Below, piece by piece: positions 6,511 to 12,567 of a DNA stretch of 15,847 nt. The stretch's first letter is position 1; each line of letters opens with the position of its first letter. This stretch comes from Clostridiaceae bacterium (GTDB taxonomy: Bacteria; Bacillota; Clostridia; Saccharofermentanales; UBA5734): the NCBI GenBank assembly GCA_012727965.1, contig JAAYFZ010000060.1, forward strand, positions 1-15,847, given 5' to 3'. The notes beneath the pieces were generated by a model, which was not told the origin of the DNA, made no database searches, and saw only the letters and a program-made list of their open reading frames with translations. Both the position numbers and the translations under genes were made by a program.

Positions 6511-7950
6511 TCAGATGGCAAAACGCGCAGCTGCGGCTTCGATTGCAGCGGCAACTGTTTCCGGTGCCGGCGCGCCCACAATGCGGCGCTGGCGCACACA
6601 GGTGTCAAGGCTTATAGCTTCAAAGATATCCTGTTCGATCAGGCCGGAAAATGTCAGCATCTCTTCTAAGCTTAGGTCATCTAGAGAACAGCTCTTCTCG
6701 ACACAGTAACGAACCATGCGACCAGAAACCTCATGAGCACTGCGGAACGGCAGACCCTTTTTCACCAGATAATCAGCAAGATCAGTAGCGTTCGTAAATC
6801 CGCCGGCTGCTGCCTGACGGCAGCGGTCTTTCTTGATTTTCATGGTAGAGAGCATACCGGTAAAAGCCGGAAGGCACATGAGAACAGTATCGACTGCATC
6901 GAATATAGCTTCCTTGTCCTCTTGCATATCCTTATTGTAAGCCAGTGGGATACCTTTCATTACTGTCAGAAGAGTAATCAATGATCCGTAGACCCGGCCT
7001 GTTTTTCCGCGTGTCAGTTCGGCAATATCCGGATTCTTCTTCTGGGGCATAATACTGCTGCCGGTACTGTAAGCATCATCAAGATCGACAAAAGCAAATT
7101 CCTGACTTGACCAGAGGATGATCTCTTCACTAAGACGTGAAAGATGCATCATGAAGATCGCAAGCATACTGGTGAGCTCGATGGCATAGTCTCTATCAGA
7201 AACACCATCAAGACTGTTCATTGTAATTCCTGAGAAGCCTAGATCAGCAGCAACAGCGTGACGATCAAGATCATAAGTCGTACCTGCCAAAGCACCTGAA
7301 CCAAGGGGCATTGTATTCATTCTGCGGCTGCAGTCATCTAATCTGTCAATATCGCGTGCAAGCATCTCGACATATGCCATCAGATGATGTGCCATCGTAA
7401 TTGGCTGGGCGCGCTGAAGATGAGTATAGCCCGGCATAATCGTTTCAAGATTTTCCCGGCAGATATCCAGCAGAACCGAATAGAGCTCAACCATGCCAGA
7501 TCTTATGATAGATACTGTATCAAGCAGATACATGCGCAGATCAAGTGCCACCTGATCATTACGGCTGCGTCCTGTATGCAGTCTTTTGCCAGCGTCGCCG
7601 ATTCTTGCTGTCAGCTCAGCTTCGATGAACATATGTATATCCTCGGCAAGCGGATCGAAGCTAAGCTTGCCATTCTCTATGTCCTGAAGTATAGAATTGA
7701 GTCCATCAACTATCAGTTTGGCATCTTCCAGGCTGATGATGCCTTGTGCTGCCAACATGCGTGCATGGGCACTGCTGCCTCGGATATCTTGTTTGTACAT
7801 TCGTGCATCGAAGGCTATTGATGAATTATAGGCGTTGACAGCAGCATTGGTTTCTTTGCTGAAACGGCCAGCCCAGAGCTTAGCGCTCTGAGCCGGTTCA
7901 TTTTTTACACTTGTGCTGTCTGTTGTTTCTGGCTTGTATTGTGGAGTCAT
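6511..7950 (-). CDS. argH: Argininosuccinate lyase
   Basis: A 479-residue cytoplasmic enzyme that splits argininosuccinate into arginine and fumarate, the last step of arginine synthesis; it works as a homotetramer. Fumarase/aspartase superfamily signatures are intact: KLWAGRF at 24-30, HTGRSRNDQ at 125-133, GYTHLQRAQP at 174-183 (catalytic His 177), and GSSIMPQKKNPD at 297-308 with the catalytic serine loop. I chose ATG 7950: AGAAAGG at 7966-7960 precedes it by 9 nt. A TTG at 7983 also opens the frame but lies within the last codons of argG and has no such site. Even from 7950 there are about 23 polar residues before the usual KLWGGRF beginning. The gene begins 25 bp after argG and is transcribed with it. 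It converges on the TPR gene with 51 bp between the stops. Confidence 0.97.
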   Translation of the reverse strand: MTPQYKPETTDSTSVKNEPAQSAKLWAGRFSKETNAAVNAYNSSIAFDARMYKQDIRGSSAHARMLAAQGIISLEDAKLIVDGLNSILQDIENGKLSFDPLAEDIHMFIEAELTARIGDAGKRLHTGRSRNDQVALDLRMYLLDTVSIIRSGMVELYSVLLDICRENLETIMPGYTHLQRAQPITMAHHLMAYVEMLARDIDRLDDCSRRMNTMPLGSGALAGTTYDLDRHAVAADLGFSGITMNSLDGVSDRDYAIELTSMLAIFMMHLSRLSEEIILWSSQEFAFVDLDDAYSTGSSIMPQKKNPDIAELTRGKTGRVYGSLITLLTVMKGIPLAYNKDMQEDKEAIFDAVDTVLMCLPAFTGMLSTMKIKKDRCRQAAAGGFTNATDLADYLVKKGLPFRSAHEVSGRMVRYCVEKSCSLDDLSLEEMLTFSGLIEQDIFEAISLDTCVRQRRIVGAPAPETVAAAIEAAAARFAI

Positions 7951-7975
7951 GATAACAGACCTTTCTGTGGTATTA

Positions 7976-9193
7976 TCAGTCAAGCAGACCGTTGCGCTTT
8001 TTCATCTGGGCTACGACCTTCATCGGCAGACCGAAGCAGTTGATGAAACCGCCGGCGTCAGCCTGATCATAGACAACATCTTCTCCGAAGGTTGACAGCT
8101 CCTCCTCATAAAGTGAGAAGGGAGAGGTGGTACCGGCAGGAAGAACATTGCCTTTGTAAAGTTTAAGCTTAACCTTGCCTGTAACAGTTTTCTGTGTTTC
8201 GTTAACGAAGGCATCAAGTGCTTCGCGCAGAGGGTGGAACCACTGTCCGAAATAGACCAGCTCAGCGTATTTGTGAGACACAAGATCCTTATAGTGCATG
8301 GTGTCTCTTTCCAGACAGAGCAGTTCGAGCTCGCGATGTGCCGCGTACATTATCGTTCCGCCTGGTGTCTCATATACACCTCTTGATTTCATGCCAACAA
8401 GACGGTTTTCTACCATGTCAGCGATGCCTACACCATTTCTGCCTGCTATCTCATTAAGCTTTTTCAGCATATCAACTGGTGCCAGCGCCTCGCCGTTTAC
8501 TTTTGCCGGTATGCCTGCTTCGAAATCAAGTTCGACATACTCCGCCTGATCAGGTGCCTTCTCAGGGGATACCATCATTTCAAGAATCTTGTCATACTGA
8601 GGTTCATTGGCAGGATCCTCGAGATCCATACCTTCATGACTTAAGTGCCAGAGATTCTTATCCATGGAATAGTTATTCTCTTTTGTAACTGGAACAGGAA
8701 TGCCGCGCTCATTTGCATAATCGATTTCTTCATCTCGCGACTTAATTTCCCATATTCTCCAAGGAGCGATTATCTTCATTTCGGGTGCCAGCGCCTTGAT
8801 AGTCAATTCGAAACGCACCTGGTCATTACCTTTTCCGGTACATCCGTGAGCAATTGAGGTACAGCCTTCCTTGCGGGCTATTTCGACCATCCTCTTAGCT
8901 ATGATCGGTCGGGCAAAAGATGTACCAAGTAAGTATTTGCCTTCATAGACTGCTCCAGCCTTGAGGGTGGGATAAATATAATCTGTGATAAATTCCTCAG
9001 ATATATCCTCGATATAGCATTTCGTGGCGCCGCACTTAAGAGCTTTTGCCCTAAGAGCTTCATGGTCAAGATCGATGCCGACCTCGCCAGCCATGGCGAT
9101 GACTTCGCAGTCATAGTTTTCGAGAAGCCAGGGGATGATAATGGATGTATCAAGTCCGCCTGAATAAGCCAGAAGTATTTTTTCTTTTGCCAT
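7976..9193 (-). CDS. argG: Argininosuccinate synthase
   Basis: A 405-residue cytoplasmic enzyme that joins citrulline and aspartate using ATP, giving argininosuccinate, AMP and pyrophosphate. The ATP pyrophosphatase loop AYSGGLDTSI is at residues 9-18. The family block GTSFARPIIAKRMVEIA and the GCTGKGNDQVRFE motif follow, and the remaining length matches the usual ~400 residues. The start at ATG 9193 gives the canonical MAKEKILLAYSGGLDTS and has a perfect AGGAGG at 9208-9203, 9 nt upstream. An ATG at 9226 in the same frame has no ribosome binding site and falls in the operator region. It is the first gene of argGH; earlier arginine genes are not in the window. ArgR-like sites just upstream suggest arginine repression. 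Confidence 0.97.
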   Translation of the reverse strand: MAKEKILLAYSGGLDTSIIIPWLLENYDCEVIAMAGEVGIDLDHEALRAKALKCGATKCYIEDISEEFITDYIYPTLKAGAVYEGKYLLGTSFARPIIAKRMVEIARKEGCTSIAHGCTGKGNDQVRFELTIKALAPEMKIIAPWRIWEIKSRDEEIDYANERGIPVPVTKENNYSMDKNLWHLSHEGMDLEDPANEPQYDKILEMMVSPEKAPDQAEYVELDFEAGIPAKVNGEALAPVDMLKKLNEIAGRNGVGIADMVENRLVGMKSRGVYETPGGTIMYAAHRELELLCLERDTMHYKDLVSHKYAELVYFGQWFHPLREALDAFVNETQKTVTGKVKLKLYKGNVLPAGTTSPFSLYEEELSTFGEDVVYDQADAGGFINCFGLPMKVVAQMKKRNGLLD

Positions 9194-9213
9194 TTTAGTT
9201 GACCTCCTGATAA

Positions 9214-9227
9214 TATGCAGCTGCATA
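9214..9227. repeat. 14-bp perfect palindrome in the argG leader
   Basis: TATGCAGCTGCATA reads the same on both strands. It lies 5 bp upstream of the argG AGGAGG and overlaps the first ArgR-like half-site. It could be a dyad operator, or in RNA an element that pairs between molecules or masks the ribosome binding site. Confidence 0.5.
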
Positions 9228-9280
9228 AAATACGCTAATAATGCATAAAATGATTGTAGATGTGAATAATTATAAACTAA
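9222..9280 (-). promoter_or_regulatory. Candidate ArgR operator array for argGH
   Basis: Three related blocks, TGCATAAAAT at 9222, TGCATAAAAT at 9242 and TGAATAATTA at 9263, are spaced 20 and 21 bp apart, about two helical turns each. The third gives TGAAT-AATT-ATAAA against the ARG-box pattern TGAATwwwwATTCA; the first two match mainly in their left half. Paired ARG boxes are classically about 21 bp apart. They lie across and downstream of the likely argG promoter, where binding would repress. No regulator gene is in the window. Confidence 0.5.
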
Positions 9281-9297
9281 TAGTGTAACAATAGCTA
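9269..9297 (-). promoter_or_regulatory. Possible argGH promoter
   Basis: On the minus strand a perfect TATAAT occupies 9274-9269, which would start transcription near 9262 and leave a leader of about 70 nt. The -35 at about 9297-9292 (TAGCTA) is weak. It overlaps the third ArgR-like block. Confidence 0.45.
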
Positions 9298-9326
9298 TTA
9301 TGCTAACTGCTCAATTTCATGCTTAA

Positions 9327-9387
9327 AAGTATACAGCTGTCCTGTTGATTATGTCAAAGCCCAAACAGCCAGCCATATAGTATACTT
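9327..9387. repeat. Paired AAGTATAC / GTATACTT sites in the divergent intergenic region
   Basis: Perfect 8-bp inverted arms lie at 9327-9334 and 9380-9387, about 53 bp apart (five helical turns). Each arm contains GTATAC, itself a palindrome, so the two can also be read as two AGTATAC sites. The spacing is too long for a good terminator and suits two protein-binding sites between the argG and aminotransferase promoters. The rest of 9288-9455 shows no gene or recognised RNA element. Confidence 0.35.
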
Positions 9388-9438
9388 AATGCCATAAGAC
9401 ACAACATCGTCATGACTTGGTAAGAGGTCTGATTTCGC

Positions 9439-9468
9439 TTCATAAGTACCGGCGTGACATGCTATAAT
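9439..9468 (+). promoter_or_regulatory. Promoter of the class IV aminotransferase gene
   Basis: TGCTATAAT at 9460-9468 is a perfect extended -10. TTCATA at 9439-9444 serves as a partial -35 (4 of 6 matches to TTGACA) with an 18-bp spacer. Transcription would begin near 9475, about 35 nt before the ATG at 9510. Confidence 0.65.
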
Positions 9469-9509
9469 TTACGATGTATGAAATGTAATAGTTATGCAAG
9501 GAGAATAAA

Positions 9510-10391
9510 ATGCCTTATCCGATAATAGACGCACTGGCCGGCACTTGGCTGATGGCTGATGGCCGTATATATGATTTCAATTCTGAGCTTACTGAAGAAC
9601 TTAGGAAGCCTGTTGGTCATCTGATGTATTATGAAGTTATCAGGATAGCTGATAATACGCCTCTGTTCTGGGATGATCATATGGACAGACTAAGAGGTTC
9701 CATTGGCGGCAGCTTCGAGCTGAGGGGCGATTTGCTCAGTGAGAGTAAACAGCTGTTAGAGCGGCACTTAAGCATAGGCAGCGAACTAGAAGGTCTCAAT
9801 CTCAGGATCGTTGTTACACCGGAAATCAGAGTTATCCACTTGATTCCGTCTTATTATCCTGATCTTGAACAATTAGGTCAGGGAGTATCAACACTCATTA
9901 TTGATTGGGAACGTGATAAGCCTAATGTGAAGGTAATCAAACCGGATTATAAAGCTGCTGTCGCACACGGATTTGCGCGTAGAAGCATCTTTGGCAGTCC
10001 TTTTGAGCTGCTGTTGGCAGATAAACAAGGATATCTGACTGAGGGGTCGAGGTCGAATTTATTTTTCATCCGGGGGGATGAGGTTTTATCTGCGCCTGAC
10101 AACAGGATACTTCTGGGTGTAACCAGGAAGTATGTGATGCAGGCGATCGAACGTGCCGGTGCAAAAATGGTGGTTGAAATGATAACAGCTCAAGATCTAG
10201 CCAATGAAGCAATTGATGCTGCATTCCTGTCAGGTTCGCCGATCGATTTACTGCCAATCAGTTCAATTGATGATATACCACTGACATCAGCAAATAATGA
10301 GCTTTTTATGAGAGTAAATCAGGAATACCATGCAATTATGCTTGAATGGATCGACAGCCACCGGCAATACAGAGCAATAGGACCTGAATAA
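9510..10391 (+). CDS. Class IV PLP-dependent aminotransferase-fold enzyme
   Basis: A 293-residue, full-length fold type IV PLP enzyme, cytoplasmic. The family includes branched-chain aminotransferase, D-amino-acid aminotransferase and aminodeoxychorismate lyase (PabC). Seen: the substrate-side block YEVIRIADNTPLFWDDHMDRL at 41-61, the probable Schiff-base lysine K144 in VIKPDYKAAVA, and DKQGYLTEGSRSNLFFI at 171-187, with E178 as the expected contact to the PLP pyridine nitrogen. A late FLSGSPIDLLPI block matches the usual C-terminal cofactor loop. The N terminus lacks the common SVLDRGFLYGDGVFE form and has a longer lead-in, so I cannot assign the substrate. The ATG at 9510 follows AAGGAG at 9498-9503 by 6 nt. 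The gene has its own extended -10 promoter and diverges from argG. An amino-acid or folate role is possible but not shown; gene context does not decide between them. Confidence 0.87.
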   Translation: MPYPIIDALAGTWLMADGRIYDFNSELTEELRKPVGHLMYYEVIRIADNTPLFWDDHMDRLRGSIGGSFELRGDLLSESKQLLERHLSIGSELEGLNLRIVVTPEIRVIHLIPSYYPDLEQLGQGVSTLIIDWERDKPNVKVIKPDYKAAVAHGFARRSIFGSPFELLLADKQGYLTEGSRSNLFFIRGDEVLSAPDNRILLGVTRKYVMQAIERAGAKMVVEMITAQDLANEAIDAAFLSGSPIDLLPISSIDDIPLTSANNELFMRVNQEYHAIMLEWIDSHRQYRAIGPE

Positions 10392-10433
10392 AATTTGGAT
10401 ATCAAACGGGTAATAGAATTGGAAGCATCATAT

Positions 10434-10442
10434 TGTTATAAT
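10434..10442 (+). promoter_or_regulatory. Probable htpG promoter (extended -10)
   Basis: TGTTATAAT is a perfect extended -10, leaving a leader of about 100 nt before the ATG at 10546. The -35 region is weak. I see no CIRCE element (TTAGCACTC-N9-GAGTGCTAA), so HrcA control is not indicated. AGCCTG at 10454-10459 and CAGGCT at 10495-10500 could pair in the leader, but the 35-nt loop makes this weak. Confidence 0.5.
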
Positions 10443-10545
10443 ATATTGGCAAAAGCCTGGCAGTTCTGATAGCTCGTGATTTCGTTCATAGGCACAGGCT
10501 GCATAGGTTAATAAATAACAATGTTTAAAACAAGGAGGAATTTTA

Positions 10546-12441
10546 ATGCATCAAGAAAGTGGACGTGTTTCAGTCAGTACAGAGAATATTTTTCCGATTA
10601 TTCGCAAATGGTTATATTCGGATCGGGACATATTTCTGAGAGAGTTGGTTTCAAACGCTTCGGATGCCATATCCAAGCTTAAGAGATTGGCCGAAATGGG
10701 TGAGGCGCAGCTGCCGGAAGATGAAGTGTTCCGGATCGATATCAATTTTGATAGCGATGCAGGTGAGCTGATAATCACTGATAACGGTATAGGCATGACT
10801 ACTGAGGAAATTCGCAAATATATCAACCAGATAGCTTTTTCCGGTGTTATGGATTTTGTCGAAAAGTACAAGGATAAGGCTGCGGAAGATTCAGGTATCA
10901 TAGGCCATTTTGGTCTTGGTTTCTATTCAGCCTTCATGGTCTCTGATCAAGTCAGAATAGATACGCTCTCCTGGCAGGAAGGCGCTGAGGCAGCAAGCTG
11001 GCAAAGCGATGATGGCATGGAATACATCATGGCCGGGTCTGAGCATGATCAGAGAGGTTCGAAAATTACTCTTAAACTGTCAGAAGAGGGTAAATCCTTC
11101 CTGAACAGTTCTGAAATAAGAAGTATACTCGACAAATACTGTAATTTCATGCCGTACCCGATTTATTTTCATGATCTGTCTGCAGAACGCAAAGCTGCGG
11201 AGGACGCTGCAAAAGCGGAGAAAAAGGCTGATGGCGAAGAGCCGGTGGAAGAAAAAGAGCAGCTGCCTGTCAATAATGTATCCCCTCTATGGCTCAAGAA
11301 GCCTTCTGATTGCACAGATGAGGAATATAAGGAATTTTATCGAACCACATTCAAGGATTTCCGTGAGCCCCTGTTCTGGATACATTTGAATATGGACTAT
11401 CCTTTTAAGCTCAAGGGAATACTATATTTTCCGCAGACTGATAATGTTTATGAATCGCTCGAAGGCAGGATCAAGATCTACTACAATCAGGTTTTTGTAG
11501 CAGATAATATAAAAGAAATCATTCCTGAATTTCTTTTCCTGCTTAAGGGTACAATTGACTGTCCTGATCTTCCGCTCAATGTTTCCAGAAGTTTTTTGCA
11601 AAATGATGAGTATGTAGGTAAGCTCTCCAGTAATATAATCCGCAAGGTTTCAGAGAAGCTTAATAAGCTGTTCAAAGATCAACGCGAGGATTATGAGAGC
11701 TATTGGCATGATATTGGAATTTTTGTCAAATACGGCATGCTTCGTGATGAGAAGTTCTATGATAGGGTCAAGGATATCGTGCTGTTCAAAACAGTCGATG
11801 ATAAGTATAAAACTCTATCTGAGCTAGGTGAAGAAATCTACTATACTCCAGATGCGAAGCAGCAAGTAACATATATTCAGATGGCGAAAAAGCGTGATCT
11901 GGAAGTAGTAATCATGGACCATGAGCTCGATAATCATTTCATGTCTATGATCGAGTACAAAAACGAAGGCAAGAAATTCAAGAGAGTTGATGCTGAGCTT
12001 GGTGGAAAAGACAGTGACAGTGATCGAACAGAAGCTTATTCAACGCTCTTTCGCGCTGTTAGTGGAATCGACAAACTGGAGATCAAGGTACAATCCCTAG
12101 GAGAAGAATCGCTGCCGGCGATGATACTGGAGTCTGAGGAAAACCGCAGAATTCAGGAAATGCGCAAGCAGTTTGAGAAGATGCAGGTAAAGGGCGAGGA
12201 TGCTATGGATATTGACAGCATGTTCCCACTGCAGCAGACTCTAATTGTCAATGAGGACAATCCTCTGATATCCAGACTTCATGCTCTTAATGAGCTGCCG
12301 GCACAGAAGGCAAGAGCCGAAGAGATCGCAGGTCAGGTATATGACCTGGCCAGACTTGGTCATGGTTCACTGACTGCTGAGGATATGGCTAAATTCTTGA
12401 AGCGCAGCACCGAGATGCTGCAGAAATTGGCTGAACAATAA
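10546..12441 (+). CDS. htpG: Molecular chaperone HtpG (bacterial Hsp90)
   Basis: A 631-residue homodimeric ATP-dependent chaperone, close to the E. coli length of 624. The N-terminal GHKL ATPase is intact: catalytic E33 and N37 in RELVSNASDA, DNGIGM at 79-84, and the GHFGLGFYSAFMV lid/ATP motif at 120-132. The middle domain carries the conserved LPLNVSRSFLQ and the C-terminal dimerisation part follows. Residues 212-243 are a highly charged Lys/Glu/Ala-rich linker between N and middle domains, longer than in E. coli HtpG and reminiscent of the eukaryotic Hsp90 linker. The start at ATG 10546 has AAGGAGG at 10532-10538, 7 nt upstream. The gene has its own extended -10 promoter, so it probably does not depend on the aminotransferase gene. 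A stable hairpin follows the stop, before purL. Confidence 0.97.
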   Translation: MHQESGRVSVSTENIFPIIRKWLYSDRDIFLRELVSNASDAISKLKRLAEMGEAQLPEDEVFRIDINFDSDAGELIITDNGIGMTTEEIRKYINQIAFSGVMDFVEKYKDKAAEDSGIIGHFGLGFYSAFMVSDQVRIDTLSWQEGAEAASWQSDDGMEYIMAGSEHDQRGSKITLKLSEEGKSFLNSSEIRSILDKYCNFMPYPIYFHDLSAERKAAEDAAKAEKKADGEEPVEEKEQLPVNNVSPLWLKKPSDCTDEEYKEFYRTTFKDFREPLFWIHLNMDYPFKLKGILYFPQTDNVYESLEGRIKIYYNQVFVADNIKEIIPEFLFLLKGTIDCPDLPLNVSRSFLQNDEYVGKLSSNIIRKVSEKLNKLFKDQREDYESYWHDIGIFVKYGMLRDEKFYDRVKDIVLFKTVDDKYKTLSELGEEIYYTPDAKQQVTYIQMAKKRDLEVVIMDHELDNHFMSMIEYKNEGKKFKRVDAELGGKDSDSDRTEAYSTLFRAVSGIDKLEIKVQSLGEESLPAMILESEENRRIQEMRKQFEKMQVKGEDAMDIDSMFPLQQTLIVNEDNPLISRLHALNELPAQKARAEEIAGQVYDLARLGHGSLTAEDMAKFLKRSTEMLQKLAEQ

Positions 12442-12457
12442 GCCTTGGACAATTTTG

Positions 12458-12484
12458 GATCCCGTGGCCTGTGGCTGCGGGATC
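12458..12484 (+). terminator. Stable hairpin after htpG, possible terminator or purL leader element
   Basis: GATCCCG at 12458-12464 pairs perfectly with CGGGATC at 12478-12484. Inside, TG/TG can form two wobble pairs and GCC/GGC three more pairs around a TGT loop, giving about 12 bp in all. It begins 17 nt after the htpG stop. The following TATATATC is not a clean U run, so termination may be partial. On the minus strand no T run follows. Confidence 0.4.
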
Positions 12485-12567
12485 TATATATCGGAAAGTG
12501 CGAAAAGCGTCTTATGGATACAGCTGTGAATAGTGAAGACGCAATAAATAATAAGGATGGCAGAGTA

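Noticed and set aside
7384..7821. Open frame on the plus strand inside argH
   Set aside because: ArgH is intact with all its motifs in this region; the antisense frame is a shadow without domain signals.
7951..7983. TTG start for argH at 7983
   Set aside because: It falls within the last codons of argG without a ribosome binding site; ATG 7950 has AGAAAGG at good spacing.
9194..9226. Upstream ATG for argG at 9226
   Set aside because: No ribosome binding site precedes it, while ATG 9193 has a perfect AGGAGG and gives the canonical N terminus.
9194..9509. T-box or other riboswitch in the arg/aminotransferase divergent region
   Set aside because: No T-box sequence (UGGN') or terminator/antiterminator pair is visible, and the leaders predicted from the promoters are too short.
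10392..10545. CIRCE element upstream of htpG
   Set aside because: I searched for TTAGCACTC and GAGTGCTAA arms and found neither.
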